Positions 8,901-19,512 of a stretch of 64,000 bases of DNA are shown here, piece after piece; positions within the stretch are counted from its first letter, which is position 1, and every line of letters starts with the position of its first letter. Position numbers and translations under genes: made by a program. Origin of the DNA: a virus; IMG/VR virus record IMGVR_UViG_3300017956_000007, positions 1-64,000 of that record; one strand, written 5' to 3'. The notes beneath the pieces were generated by a model. The model was not told the DNA's origin, did not search any database, and saw only the letters and a list, made by a program, of their open reading frames with translations.

Positions 8901-10630
8901 ACCAATGATAAATTAACACCTACTTTGCCTAATGATTCCACATTTAAAACTTTACCATCATTGTTTTCTACAAGAAGTGTATCTCCTAAATTATCAGCAT
9001 GAGTTCTTACGTAAAGAGATGATCCTAAAGTACCTGCTCCTTCGCTAACTATACTCACCAAATTTGAGGTATGATCTGATATGGATCTAACAAATATAGC
9101 GGAACCTGATGTTATATTATCTGAAAAAATATCAATAGTGTTTGCTGTTGTATTCTCAGAGTCAACAAAAATAGAATAATAATTAGAATCAGAATTTATA
9201 TACAAACCTCTTCCGGATTTTGTATATAAATCCATCAATCTTGTTCCTGAAGCATCTTCATGATTCTGATTTAGAACAAATAACTTTCTTGAATCATTAG
9301 TTTGATTATCATCATTTAATTCTACAATAGAACCTGTCCAATTAATGGTTGAAGTTCCATATCTCATATTAAGTAAAGAACCGGTGGTCAATGTAGTGGT
9401 TCTAATATCGATTATATCAGATGTTGATTGATCACCATCAACAACAACTGCAGATCTATTTCCTTTATCAGCATTAATATAAAGAGCATAAGTATCGTCT
9501 AAATTATTCTGATGGATATGTAATTTTCCTTGAATATTTTCAAACGAACCTTGTGTTGCAATTTCTAAACTTCCTCCATTATCAGGATAAATTTTTACTG
9601 TTTCAGATTGATTAACACCTAATGTTAATTTGTTTGAATCATTACTATATTTTATGAATCCTTTTGTAGGTGATACAGCATCACCGAACTTTATATGTGA
9701 ATTTGAAGTGGTATTTGCTAAAAAGGTCATTCCGACAGAAGTATTACCCTCAACTACCAATTCATCAGAATTGGCATCAACTGTAATTTTTTGAGAATTG
9801 ACATCCGCAAAATCTCTTCTAATATGCAATCTACCAGAAGATGATACGGGATATCTCAAAGATCCTGGACCTGACCATTCCGGAAACTTACCAATACCAA
9901 CATTAGCGTCATCATTTGATGCAAATATTGCGCTGGTATTAGTTATTAAATAGTAACCTGTGTTAGCCGTAAAATCTGATGAATGTATTAGTCCTGAGTA
10001 AAATTCAGAAGAATCATATTTTCCCCCTAAAACCGTAGCACCTGTAAAATTATGAGTTCCACTTTGCACAGTAATTGTTCCATAATAAGTACTATTGATT
10101 TTTAGACTAGTTCCATGAATCGTTCCAGCAGTTCCTGTTCCTCCTGAAGGCACATAAGGGTAAACATTAAGTATCTGCACTTCACCCAAATTTGTTATCA
10201 CTGCTTCTGTAAAATCTATTTGCGATTGTCCATCCGCTCTTAAATCTTGACCATTTAATAATATTTCACTATCTCTTATTTGAACACTTTGAATGTAAGA
10301 ATCAGGATTTGAACCGCTTACGGTAGAACCACCTCGAACTTTTATTTGACTAGCGATTCCTAGAGAAACAACATTTGCATCTGTAAAATCAACAATAGAA
10401 GATTGGCCAGTAAATGTTAATTTAACACCAGTGACGGTATTGGCGGATACAGAATTTGAAGAGATAACATTTATATATGTCGCACCAGTGAAATCTGTTG
10501 TAACAATAGCATCGATAGGATCATCATCCGATGATTCTCTCAAAACTTTCAATGCTTTGTTAGTTTCGTTTCTCCAGTCTTCAAAAGTATTGATTAATTC
10601 TACGTCTATTAAAGTTTCAGATATTGCCAT
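5942..10630 (-). CDS. long repetitive fibre-like virion protein
   Basis: A 1562-residue protein made almost entirely of short beta repeats. From about residue 600 onward, units of 15-25 residues of the form L-x-V-x-G-N/D ... F-x-G/D-x-V (for example HVKTDSFFDGDVRFD, GNTTITKDLTIHDRL, NASVTQDLTVSGDIFV) suggest a beta-helical or trimeric fibre shaft. The N-terminus (LINTFEDWRNETNKALKVL) is the type that attaches marine phage fibres to the virion. The C-terminal 200 residues are the likely tip. It fills the gp11/gp12/wac part of the T4 order, between the wedge proteins and gp13. Host-receptor binding is inferred from shape and position. Cysteine is nearly absent. Confidence 0.75.
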   Translation of the reverse strand: MAISETLIDVELINTFEDWRNETNKALKVLRESSDDDPIDAIVTTDFTGATYINVISSNSVSANTVTGVKLTFTGQSSIVDFTDANVVSLGIASQIKVRGGSTVSGSNPDSYIQSVQIRDSEILLNGQDLRADGQSQIDFTEAVITNLGEVQILNVYPYVPSGGTGTAGTIHGTSLKINSTYYGTITVQSGTHNFTGATVLGGKYDSSEFYSGLIHSSDFTANTGYYLITNTSAIFASNDDANVGIGKFPEWSGPGSLRYPVSSSGRLHIRRDFADVNSQKITVDANSDELVVEGNTSVGMTFLANTTSNSHIKFGDAVSPTKGFIKYSNDSNKLTLGVNQSETVKIYPDNGGSLEIATQGSFENIQGKLHIHQNNLDDTYALYINADKGNRSAVVVDGDQSTSDIIDIRTTTLTTGSLLNMRYGTSTINWTGSIVELNDDNQTNDSRKLFVLNQNHEDASGTRLMDLYTKSGRGLYINSDSNYYSIFVDSENTTANTIDIFSDNITSGSAIFVRSISDHTSNLVSIVSEGAGTLGSSLYVRTHADNLGDTLLVENNDGKVLNVESLGKVGVNLSLVDGETILIKRQTNEPTAVAPNEVIEVIGDGTAWHTLHVGGTLGVEANSIFNGNEMRINSNVVHQNGNTTIFLMDAHGTDGYAIFGIGENATDSTSGTTLYATYPGGTRQGYSYLGMGQIIWDAGPGNEAKNRRPEYWGIEFNQYNNSLLFPGKMTVANNVLIKHNVHIDKHVTANGDMTIDGDISLANGSVTFTDTGPNPADGQFTFGHPTTFETSLLVQGPLDARGGVTFDGDFVVSGNALFDYTGPFTVNPLAYFKSNVLMKDHLTVDKDLHVKTDSFFDGDVRFDSTNKTVTFDGKLYHTGQNVIVSSSTSNTHVKGTSNFNGNTRFFGANLYIDSVSSNTFSRGNLTVGGNVKFNGSNTDVTANVNISGLVYSQNAVSLVNIKDDVLESVALTVTGEYTDTGVKYGNTWIVGRLNNKGNTEIFGDLTISGNIKGSGDFDMQNTDLNVRNLRVEQDATVIGNINVSEGDIIGSDDLFINRNLIVRGENPNAVGHTYAGHEELEPRGYLWVDNPLVNNYIAGTLTIGRGDVDIINGTLRVSQGDIIGDDDLTVTGSISAGKQITTDLHFYSQKYIETIGTGTDNVNKLGSGTLTVVKANNEGNVYVTGNTTITKDLTIHDRLFVEKQTLLKDTLTVNKDATFKGNKLTANGNITFDGEITANSLVITTGNTTNSTGVKVVNGKLEVLSTTANNYIQNKLYVKNGLIVKDGNLHVKSSTTIDGTTYSEGAITTNGDLWTKKNLKSTGILTVDSRSESSIAGGTLKVSWPTNENGNVYISGNASVTQDLTVSGDIFVTGDIRAASVTYQSVSVAGNYSATGYVEGTYFNATGGTSTFQGVNATSIVASSYITSSSYITAQGAITGTSLSAGTTGSISGAGIRGTSLNLLGYDGSSYGNITNAGDITCQKITIRTNGVINETGNVKTPGLWVTSNKSKFDGMSEFTKNVKISARLSAKASTGDQVDCAIPIYNSAGTILNLFNPTIS

Positions 10631-10633
10631 TTC

Positions 10634-10849
10634 TTAATCCTGAGAAATTTTTTCTAATATTTTTCGCAACATACATTTTAATTCGAATATTTCACTCTTC
10701 AAATTATTTATTTCATTCGAATGATTCATTAGCAAATTATTTTGTTTTACTTTATTTCGATGATTATCAAGAGTTTTTTTATCATTTCTTATAATCGCAT
10801 TAGAATACGTATCTTTAAGATACTTTGGATCATCTGTTTTCACAATCAT
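10634..10849 (-). CDS. small coiled-coil protein
   Basis: A 71-residue protein with an N-terminal segment YLKDTYSNAIIRNDKKTLD and a C-terminal heptad-rich helix (NEINNLKSEIFELKCMLRK). Small proteins of this two-part form sit next to large fibre genes in marine T4-like phages. The start overlaps the end of the 2288-residue gene by four bases (ATGA), and the stop lies 3 bases before the fibre gene, so the three are translationally coupled. It could be a fibre connector or an assembly helper; nothing in the sequence decides between these. Confidence 0.7.
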   Translation of the reverse strand: MIVKTDDPKYLKDTYSNAIIRNDKKTLDNHRNKVKQNNLLMNHSNEINNLKSEIFELKCMLRKILEKISQD

Positions 10850-13800
10850 GGAACACCTACACTATCCAATGCGATTGCTTTCATGTCTAAAATTTTAGGT
10901 ATCCCTATAAATGTAGTTTGTACATCTCTATTCAAGGTAAATGCTATTTTTATAGCAAATGTTCTAAAAGTATCAAATAAAGACCCATCAGAATTGGTGT
11001 AAGAAATATATTCATCTTTGGTTCTAAATACAAAATTCTTAGTATCATTTTCATTTAATGAATATGTTGATTCTGCTGTATCTTGTACCATTGCAATGTA
11101 AGGTTTTTCATCAAAAGATTCTGGATCACTATTAGATAAAACTTTATAATATACATGTATATTTGATCCTCTAGGCTTGTAAGCATTCAAATATATTCTC
11201 AAATCTCTAGCATCAAAATTTTCTTCCAAAGTAACACGTTTACTAATATATCTTGATAATAAATTTCCGCCAAATGAATGACTTACATTTGCGGTCAACA
11301 TCTCTTCTGGTTTTGCTCCTTCGCCATTAACCTTAACAACCATCGAAGTTGTTGAAGCAACATTATCAGTCAACACTCCAGGTGAACCACCATCATAAAT
11401 TGTTATTGTAGGTGTCGTCACATAACCTGAACCAGGATTTACAACATATACACTTTTAATACTTGTATTTGAAAAAACTTCTGCAGCCAATGTTGCTCGG
11501 TCTGTTCCATAATCTGGCATTGAAACTTCAAATAAATCTGTATTACCATGCGCATCAGTATCATATCCCTGACCAGTATTCGTAATTATGATATTATTAT
11601 TTGTAATCTCTCCATTATTTAATATATTCTCTACAGTTATGAAACCCATTCTAGTAACATCAAATACTGGAGATAATTTGGTATTTGTTGTTTCAAAATA
11701 CAAATTTATCATTAAAGAATTAGAATACTGCGCATTATTTACATCAGACATATAAGTGATTTGTTTTTGCTGTTGCAAATCAACCGTTTTATTAGGAGTA
11801 AATCTAATTTCAGGATTTCTTGTTATGGAATCTTTTTCTGTCAAAGAATGTTTAAAATCTACGAATGTATCAGTAAATTCTAATTGATCTGTCATTAACT
11901 TAAAAGTATCAAAATAAGTATTAGAATATTTTTTATTTGCTGAATACAGTTCATTCTTAAAATTTGCCAGACCACTTAATGCTGAAAATTCACACATATA
12001 TACTTCAAACATTAATCCTGAATTGTTTACACGATTGTATGTACCAGTATTTGTTGGTAAAAATAAAGACCCCACAAAATCATTTTTATTAACAGTCAAG
12101 GAATCAAACGGATTAGTTCCTGTAATTAAAGCATTTACATCAAAACCATATAAATTGTATGAACTACTATTAGAAAGTAAAGTTATCGCATATTCGCCAG
12201 GTTCAACATAAACAGGATGATCAAACACAAAATTAGTTTTAGATCCTTTATCCAAACCACTTGCGTTTGGTGTATTTGAGTTGCCAAGTTCTAAATCGGG
12301 ATAAATTTGCTGTGAAGTTAAAGCATCTGTTTGTGCAGTTGGTGTTTCAGTATTTGCTGTTACTCGTCCTGGACTTAATATTACTTCAGATCCTGGAATT
12401 ATAACCGATGGACTAGGATTACCATTAACAATTGGCCTTAATTGCAAAGTGACTGGAGTTTTCGCTCCGACAGTATCATCTTTTGTTCTAAAAAATAAAA
12501 CCACTCTCTCTAAAAAAACACCTTTTGGATATAAATCTTCACTGATGTAAAATGTTTGTGCCAATGGATGATAATAGTTTGTCGTACCTGTTTCATTAGA
12601 TTCTAAGACATCTTTGATTATTATTTCACTTGCGATATCGTTTCTTCTTAAAATTAATGGACGTGTAGAAAATATTCCATTTTCATTTTTATTATCGATT
12701 AAACCTTTAGAATAAAAAGTTTGTTCGGCAACTGATGTTGTTAATTCTGGTATATTTTCAGAATCATCACACACTCTAAATAATAAATCATTAGATTTAA
12801 AAATTGATGATGGTACAAAAAATTCTCCAGCTACTACTCCATCTTGATTAACAGACAATTGCTGATCTTGTAGTGTAAAATTTTGAATGCTTTCGATTAT
12901 TCCTTCACAAAAATGTTCTTTACCTCTGATTTTTTGGCCTATTCTAAACGAATCTTCATTGGAAAAATTTGTTACCATTATAGCACATGAATTGATAGTA
13001 TTCCTATCTGACATGAAAACAACTGTAGCAGTATTTCCTGCCTGGTCTTCGGAACCGGGTTCATCTAAAATTTCAATTTCCTCGTAATTATTTGGTGTTG
13101 TTCTAAAAACGTTTGCGGTATTTACATTTTTGAGATTAATAATAGTTGCTTGTTTTATTTGATTAGTCACTCTAGTATCACCAAAAAATGCAAAAACATT
13201 TTTATTTGGTTTTAATCCTTTGGCTAAGAATGTTATTTTTTGTTCCCTTACTCCAAATACAACACTCATATTCAAAACTTTGTTGCCAAAAGTTTTTATT
13301 ATTTGTTCTGGAATATTTCCTGTTGTGAGTCCAGATAAAGTTTTTTGTTGATTTGTCGTTGTGGTAGAACGATCACTGATAGATGGACTTCCTAAATCAA
13401 CAATACCGTTTTTAGTATCATTATTGATTTGTTTGCCTGACCAAAAATCTTCCCAATCTTTCCACTGAGAACCATGACCATTTTTATATTCTATTTTTCT
13501 CCAGTTATCAAATTGTCCCTCAATATTAACTTTAATATTAGCTTTATTAACCGTGTCATACCATATATCACTAGGAGGATCTAGAAACATAGATCCAATA
13601 TAATTCTGTAAACCCGGACTTATCTGAATAGTCTTTTGAAACGATGCGCCATTCCAATTTCCTGTTGTTAATTGACTAACAATAGGTGTTTTTATAAACG
13701 GTAATGTCAAAATTCCAGAATTATTTACAAGAGTTGTTGAATCAGTGTCAATATTAAATTTAAAAGCATCACTATAAAATGAAGGTCTTAATTTTTTATT

Positions 13801-16800
13801 TTCAAAATCTATTGCACATGAATAATCTAAATTCAAAACATCTCCAATATTATGTCCGGAGAAAGGATCTACTAATATACCATTTTTAAATCTATCATTA
13901 TTATTCGAATCAGTAATTACTAATCCGTCGGCTTCTTTTTCCATCAAACTCAATGATGTATAATATTCCAATGTTTCTATTCTACGTTCTAATTTTCCAA
14001 TATCCCTCATAGTATATCTTTTATTATCAATATATCGTATCTGCACATCACTAATTAATGAGGTATATGGTGCTAAGTCTAGACTATATAATGTCAAAGA
14101 ATCTTCATCATCTGGAGGTAATACAGGTTCTAAATCAGATATACCTTCTATAACTCTAAACTGTCGGTCTTTACCTAGTACTAACTTATCTTTTCTTGGT
14201 AGATAGTGATTATAACTACATTCAAATGCAAAATCATAATCAGGCATACATTTTTGAGAAAAAACGTTTGATGTTAGAATATCATTTGTTGATGATGATC
14301 CAAATTGATCTTCCGTTTCAATACCAACTCTTTTAGGTCTAAAATCTATAACATCTCGTAAATTGAAAGTTTTTCCTGTAGTTGGACTTGTATAATATGG
14401 TATGCTTTGATATTGAGTATTACCGGTTCCTGAATAAATGTATGAATCAACGGTAAAAGGTCCAAAACCTTCATGATTATAGTAATTCAAAATTACTAAA
14501 ATTTGACCTGCTGGAACAGTAGCATTATTTTTTAATCTAATATTCGCATAATTATAGTAATTATCTTTTTGACCGTTGTCAAATATAAAATCATTTGTTA
14601 CATTATAAATACTTGGAATTCCTGTTGTTTGGGAAGAAATTGCCGCCGCAACCATCGCATTTGATACATTTTGATTCGGATTTCTTGAGTCTACTATTGT
14701 TACTATTTCTTTAACATCTGAGATTTTTAAACTATTAATAGCACCAGGACTGTAATCTAATTCTGTTCCGAATGCTATTTGTCCTTGCTGTGCTTGAACC
14801 AATGATGGGGTAAGAGTCGAACTTCTTGAATCAACAACTGCTCCACTAGTATTGCCTGAAACTAATATTTTTTTACCTATGAGTCTACCTTCATCAGCAT
14901 CTGATGCTATCATTGTGGCAACTACATGAATATATTTACCCTCATAATTAAAATTTATACTGTCAGGATGTGTTGACCCCACATTTATCTGCAATTGTTC
15001 TGCTCCATTCAATGATGTAATAGATCTACCGGCAGATAATCCTGTGCCTGATGTATTAGAAAATTCAATATAATCTCCTTCTACACCCGTTTGAGATGAA
15101 TCTGGATCTAAAACAGTAACTATGTAATTTTGCTCTGCTTGTGATTCCGATAAAGTCAAATTTGAAATCGTTCCTGGATAAAATTTTTCCTTAGAACCAA
15201 AAGGAGTATTTAAAGTTGCAACATTACCTGTTAATGGCTCATAGAATGTTCTCTTAAATTTATATTCTCTGTTTGATGTCGATTCTATTGCTTTATTATT
15301 AAATGGAAATATCAAAGTTCTCTGATCATCATTATCATCAAATAGTACTGTTTCTCCTTCTTCAGTCAATGTATTTTTACCAGTAACATCAACATTAAAT
15401 GCTGAAGTGATTACTGATGTGCCCCCTCCAGTATCCTTTAATTTTATACCAGATTTAACATCTTTCAATGAAAAATTAATTGAAAAAGTAGAGTCTGATT
15501 GTGTAGGTTGGGTGAGTGGAGTGTCTAAAACTGCAGTATATTGCACACTGGGATCACCATTCACACTTGTTCCAGTATAAGAAATAATTTTTCGTATATC
15601 ACTTGTGACAACACCTAAAAAACTAGTATTAACAGTAATTGTCGCTCCAAATAAACAATTTGGGGTTTTATAATAATCATCAATCGTTATTAAACTGGTA
15701 TTAGAATTCGATGCTGTTACTGTGCTATCGTGCTTTGAAAATCTAAAATCAAATAAATGCATATTAAAAGTCGATGGATATAATCTATGATAAGTTCTAT
15801 TAACACTATCGGTAGCATATTTACTGTCGATGGTTAAAGATCTACCTCCATGGTGGTCTATTTGTCTAACTCTTGCTGTTCCGATTTTAGTTCTATTTGT
15901 ATCATCAGTTGATAAAACATCAATACCCACAAAAGATATCTCTGCATCAGCATCTGAAGTTATAAGATTCACAGTTCCATCAGTTCTTGATGTTGATGGC
16001 CATTTTACAATATGTAAATCAACTATGTCCATACCAGAACCTCCCCCATCTGCTGTATCTATTCCGGTATCTAAAACATTATTAGCAAAAAAATCAGTTA
16101 CCCGCATATAAGGACCAAATTCTAGTCCTTGCTGTTCACTCACAACATTTCGTAAATCTCTAGCCTTTTTAAGATCGACATACTTTGTTGTTATAGTTTC
16201 ATGCTCATAACCTTTTACATATGCTTTTCCTGGTCCTAATTGTAATGTTAATTTTGATTCTACACCAATATTTTGATTTTCTGTGCCATTTCCTAAAGAT
16301 TTTCCTGTAGATAATATCAAATATGAAGTATTTTGTATTGTTCCTACAGTAGCTGTTTTTGCAGTGTTACCAGATAAATAAATGACATCGCCTTGATTTA
16401 AATCATTGACAAAGTTAGTTCCTGTTCCATCTAGATTGTCCGATGTATTTTGTGTAGTTCTAGGACTCGCCACACCAAAAATTTTATGTTGTAAAACATC
16501 AATAGGAAAAGGTCTGACTGTAAAATCACCGTTAGTATCATAAGTTCTTCTCGCCAAAGTTTTTTCTATTTCACCTAAAACAGGATATACTATTTCTTCA
16601 GTTTTTTTACCGTTTTCAATCCTTAATAATTCAATAAAATTTGATGTTACATTTTTTTCTATTGGATTTACAATACCTCTAATGTACTCAACATCACCTA
16701 TTACAGGAGTTGATGGTTTACCTTGTATATTAAAACTAAAAGAAATACTAGTTCCAACTTCTGAAATTACATGCTTACCGTTCACTGTGTTATCAAGTGC

Positions 16801-17712
16801 TCCAGTAACAACAACTGTATCTCCAACACTTAAATTATGATCTGTGGCAGTTGTTATATTAATTTTACCAGATTTTAAATCTTTTTCATCAACCGCAAAA
16901 GTTACACCAGCAGGTATGATTTTTTTACCTTTTTCATAAAAATCTTTTTTCACCAATGTTAAAGAAATTTTATATCTATTCCCTCCAGGTGCGCTAAAAT
17001 TAGGATATCCCAATGCATTATCTAACAATGTTGTATCATCAATGCTGGATACAATTCTTTCATCTATTTCTAAACCTATTCTATTTGTGGGGGTATTGGA
17101 ATATTTTTCAAGTATTATAGTTTGTTTCGGAATATATAAAAAATATCCTCCAATATAAAAAATACCTTCACTGATTCCACAAATAGAACCACTTTTTGAT
17201 GATAGGGATGTAACTAATGTTTCGGAAAATAATATTCCTTCTGAACTATCAGTTACAACTGCAAAATAAGAAACTCCATCATCTATTGTATTAATAACTT
17301 CACCATCTAAAAATAAATCTTCACCAAAATAATTTATCATAATGGTGTTGTTATCTATATTTGTATACGTAGATGCGGCAATAACTTCTGCCTTTGCCAA
17401 AGAAGTTTGTCCTTGAATGGTTCTACCAACTAAATTATTAACATCTATCTCTTGTCCTAAATACTCTACTTTTAGTGTCAATGAATTTATTTTTGTATTG
17501 AGAGTTAACTCGCCACCAAAAACTCTTGATCCCTCGACAAAATTAACTTCACCTAATTTTTCTATTTGATTTAAAAGTATGGATTGTATTTGATTTAATT
17601 CTCTCGCTTGTACAGAAAACCCTGGTCTAAATAAAATTTTATAAAATTCATTGTCTTCAGAAAAATCATCAAAATATGGTGATATATTAAAATTTTGTGT
17701 AAGTTTAGGCAT
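10846..17712 (-). CDS. giant DUF4815-type baseplate-associated structural protein
   Basis: The longest gene in the window, 2288 residues. The N-terminus has the DUF4815 signature known from marine phages: FNISPYFDDFSEDNEFYKIL, FRPGFSVQARELNQIQSIL and EKLGEVNFVEGS, followed within 250 residues by FYIGGYFLYIP. The middle holds many Ser/Thr/Gly-rich beta modules, including SGNTSGAVVDS-type units. Around residue 1200-1300 is a region rich in Asp and Tyr (FRVIEGISDLEPVLPPDDED). The C-terminal third has GYxxxPTIT repeats (NPGSGYVTTPTITIYDGG) and a final EEMLTANVSHSFGGN part. It takes the place of T4 gp9 and gp10, between gp8 and the fibre gene, so an outer-wedge or fibre-attachment role is likely. 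Confidence 0.8.
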   Translation of the reverse strand: MPKLTQNFNISPYFDDFSEDNEFYKILFRPGFSVQARELNQIQSILLNQIEKLGEVNFVEGSRVFGGELTLNTKINSLTLKVEYLGQEIDVNNLVGRTIQGQTSLAKAEVIAASTYTNIDNNTIMINYFGEDLFLDGEVINTIDDGVSYFAVVTDSSEGILFSETLVTSLSSKSGSICGISEGIFYIGGYFLYIPKQTIILEKYSNTPTNRIGLEIDERIVSSIDDTTLLDNALGYPNFSAPGGNRYKISLTLVKKDFYEKGKKIIPAGVTFAVDEKDLKSGKINITTATDHNLSVGDTVVVTGALDNTVNGKHVISEVGTSISFSFNIQGKPSTPVIGDVEYIRGIVNPIEKNVTSNFIELLRIENGKKTEEIVYPVLGEIEKTLARRTYDTNGDFTVRPFPIDVLQHKIFGVASPRTTQNTSDNLDGTGTNFVNDLNQGDVIYLSGNTAKTATVGTIQNTSYLILSTGKSLGNGTENQNIGVESKLTLQLGPGKAYVKGYEHETITTKYVDLKKARDLRNVVSEQQGLEFGPYMRVTDFFANNVLDTGIDTADGGGSGMDIVDLHIVKWPSTSRTDGTVNLITSDADAEISFVGIDVLSTDDTNRTKIGTARVRQIDHHGGRSLTIDSKYATDSVNRTYHRLYPSTFNMHLFDFRFSKHDSTVTASNSNTSLITIDDYYKTPNCLFGATITVNTSFLGVVTSDIRKIISYTGTSVNGDPSVQYTAVLDTPLTQPTQSDSTFSINFSLKDVKSGIKLKDTGGGTSVITSAFNVDVTGKNTLTEEGETVLFDDNDDQRTLIFPFNNKAIESTSNREYKFKRTFYEPLTGNVATLNTPFGSKEKFYPGTISNLTLSESQAEQNYIVTVLDPDSSQTGVEGDYIEFSNTSGTGLSAGRSITSLNGAEQLQINVGSTHPDSINFNYEGKYIHVVATMIASDADEGRLIGKKILVSGNTSGAVVDSRSSTLTPSLVQAQQGQIAFGTELDYSPGAINSLKISDVKEIVTIVDSRNPNQNVSNAMVAAAISSQTTGIPSIYNVTNDFIFDNGQKDNYYNYANIRLKNNATVPAGQILVILNYYNHEGFGPFTVDSYIYSGTGNTQYQSIPYYTSPTTGKTFNLRDVIDFRPKRVGIETEDQFGSSSTNDILTSNVFSQKCMPDYDFAFECSYNHYLPRKDKLVLGKDRQFRVIEGISDLEPVLPPDDEDSLTLYSLDLAPYTSLISDVQIRYIDNKRYTMRDIGKLERRIETLEYYTSLSLMEKEADGLVITDSNNNDRFKNGILVDPFSGHNIGDVLNLDYSCAIDFENKKLRPSFYSDAFKFNIDTDSTTLVNNSGILTLPFIKTPIVSQLTTGNWNGASFQKTIQISPGLQNYIGSMFLDPPSDIWYDTVNKANIKVNIEGQFDNWRKIEYKNGHGSQWKDWEDFWSGKQINNDTKNGIVDLGSPSISDRSTTTTNQQKTLSGLTTGNIPEQIIKTFGNKVLNMSVVFGVREQKITFLAKGLKPNKNVFAFFGDTRVTNQIKQATIINLKNVNTANVFRTTPNNYEEIEILDEPGSEDQAGNTATVVFMSDRNTINSCAIMVTNFSNEDSFRIGQKIRGKEHFCEGIIESIQNFTLQDQQLSVNQDGVVAGEFFVPSSIFKSNDLLFRVCDDSENIPELTTSVAEQTFYSKGLIDNKNENGIFSTRPLILRRNDIASEIIIKDVLESNETGTTNYYHPLAQTFYISEDLYPKGVFLERVVLFFRTKDDTVGAKTPVTLQLRPIVNGNPSPSVIIPGSEVILSPGRVTANTETPTAQTDALTSQQIYPDLELGNSNTPNASGLDKGSKTNFVFDHPVYVEPGEYAITLLSNSSSYNLYGFDVNALITGTNPFDSLTVNKNDFVGSLFLPTNTGTYNRVNNSGLMFEVYMCEFSALSGLANFKNELYSANKKYSNTYFDTFKLMTDQLEFTDTFVDFKHSLTEKDSITRNPEIRFTPNKTVDLQQQKQITYMSDVNNAQYSNSLMINLYFETTNTKLSPVFDVTRMGFITVENILNNGEITNNNIIITNTGQGYDTDAHGNTDLFEVSMPDYGTDRATLAAEVFSNTSIKSVYVVNPGSGYVTTPTITIYDGGSPGVLTDNVASTTSMVVKVNGEGAKPEEMLTANVSHSFGGNLLSRYISKRVTLEENFDARDLRIYLNAYKPRGSNIHVYYKVLSNSDPESFDEKPYIAMVQDTAESTYSLNENDTKNFVFRTKDEYISYTNSDGSLFDTFRTFAIKIAFTLNRDVQTTFIGIPKILDMKAIALDSVGVP

Positions 17713-17715
17713 TTG

Positions 17716-19491
17716 TTAAAACTCCAGAATTATCTTATAATTTTCAACCTGATCGGTAACTCTTTGAACTTTTTTCTTATTCTCTATGTAAAGTATATCA
17801 CCGGAATAAGGTTTCATATCTCTATCTTTAAAAACATTAATTTTTGCCGTAGCGCCAGATTTGTTTCCTGTTATTACAGAATTTACTGAAAAATCACCTA
17901 AAATCGAATTAACTCTCATAGTAGATCTGCTTGTAAAATCAACTAAAAAACCATTAGCTGTACTAGATTCTAGTGTTTCTCCGACATATATTTTTTCATC
18001 TATTAAAAATCTACCTGATAATTCTATTAATTCTAATGTTATCATCTGACTAGCATACGCAGAAGTATAAAATTCATTGTTGGAATTTAATGGATCTCGT
18101 AAAATGCCAAATTGTCTATAATCATTAGTTGTGGTAAAATATCCAAATTCATTGCTCGTTAATGTGGTATCAATCATTAATCTGTTACCATTTAACTCTT
18201 CAATAGCATTTTTTCCGTGCCCTCCAACTGGCCCTATTATTATTTTCGCAGTTGCGCCTTGACCATGCTGACTATTAGCACTAATAATAGCGGTCCCTCT
18301 ACGATATGAATATCCTTTATTTGATATCAGTGTACTTGTGATACCATGTGTTGCATTTCCTAAAGTTCTTGCGGTAGCACCAACACCATCTCCTTTTACA
18401 GTCAAACTGGGTGAAATTATGTATCCGGAAGAAGTATTAGGTGTTACAACAAAAGGAGTTTGTGTTATAATTCTACGAGATTGAGAATCATATCTAATTA
18501 TCTTAGACTGTTCACCTTGTCCTGCATTATTTGATATGTAAATGGTTGATCCGACATATATGTTATCATTTTGATTATCTGCCGATGAAGATAAAAACAT
18601 CGCTGTCGAATTCAATACAGATGTGAACCTCCCTTCACTAAATACATATGTCGAAATAGAATCTGCTGTCGATTTTGCCAATGCGCCAGATGTCAATCCT
18701 TTTATGGTTTCAGTATTTGAAAATTTTTCTCCGGGATAACTAACTATAATTTCTGTATTACCTGTCTCAAAATATTCTAGTGTTGCATAAATATCATTGA
18801 CACTAGAATATAAAGTTTCTCCAACTATAAAATCTTGTGTATCACCATCATTATTAACTGGTTCAGTTTCTAAAAAAACTTTAAAATATCCATTAGAAGT
18901 TTTTGAGATAATATCTATCGCACCATCAACGGCAGAATCTTCAACATCTCTTTGATTTCCAACAACTGATTGTACTGTTACTTTTTGAACAGGAATAAAA
19001 TTATCGTCAGAAAATTTTAAAATATCTTGTGGTTTTATGGTGTACATGTATTTCCACTTATAACCATCGGATGTTTCTATAACATTCAATCCTGTACCTG
19101 TTGGCTTAACAGTTGAGAAGCCATTCGATAAATTATTCTGTAAGCATTTATAGACATTATTGTCATCTGTCACTACATAAAAATTTTTATCAAACATATC
19201 ATTCACATCGTGAGTGTATGCAAAATAATCAGAACTAAATGACCATTCTATTCTTGGTATAATATGTTTAACATCTCCAGGTTTAATTTTTTTTGCAGAT
19301 AACATATCATCCCAATATTTGAAATGAGTATTTGCTATCGATTGTGTAGGGCCAGGAGGATTTTCTTCATTATCCCATTCATCAGTTTTACCGATAAAAA
19401 GATACATATTAGTCGGATCTATTTCCGATAATGATTCAACAATTTGTTCCGCAATATGAATTTTAAAATTATTTGTAATTAATCTAGGCAT
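17716..19491 (-). CDS. 8: baseplate wedge protein gp8
   Basis: Baseplate wedge subunit. The N-terminal 170 residues match marine gp8: NNFKIHIAEQIVESLSEID, MYLFIGKTDEWDNE, KHIIPRIEWSF, FYVVTDDNNVYKCL and YKWKYMYTIKP. The protein is 591 residues against 334 in T4. The extra length is beta modules, with GYSYRRGTAIISA, GRFLIDEKIYVGE and GDFSVNSVITGNKSGATAKI near the C-terminus. It sits between the gp7-slot protein and the giant DUF4815 protein, as gp8 does in T4, with 3 bases to the next gene. Confidence 0.85.
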   Translation of the reverse strand: MPRLITNNFKIHIAEQIVESLSEIDPTNMYLFIGKTDEWDNEENPPGPTQSIANTHFKYWDDMLSAKKIKPGDVKHIIPRIEWSFSSDYFAYTHDVNDMFDKNFYVVTDDNNVYKCLQNNLSNGFSTVKPTGTGLNVIETSDGYKWKYMYTIKPQDILKFSDDNFIPVQKVTVQSVVGNQRDVEDSAVDGAIDIISKTSNGYFKVFLETEPVNNDGDTQDFIVGETLYSSVNDIYATLEYFETGNTEIIVSYPGEKFSNTETIKGLTSGALAKSTADSISTYVFSEGRFTSVLNSTAMFLSSSADNQNDNIYVGSTIYISNNAGQGEQSKIIRYDSQSRRIITQTPFVVTPNTSSGYIISPSLTVKGDGVGATARTLGNATHGITSTLISNKGYSYRRGTAIISANSQHGQGATAKIIIGPVGGHGKNAIEELNGNRLMIDTTLTSNEFGYFTTTNDYRQFGILRDPLNSNNEFYTSAYASQMITLELIELSGRFLIDEKIYVGETLESSTANGFLVDFTSRSTMRVNSILGDFSVNSVITGNKSGATAKINVFKDRDMKPYSGDILYIENKKKVQRVTDQVENYKIILEF

Positions 19492-19512
19492 ATTAGTATT
19501 TATTAATTTTAA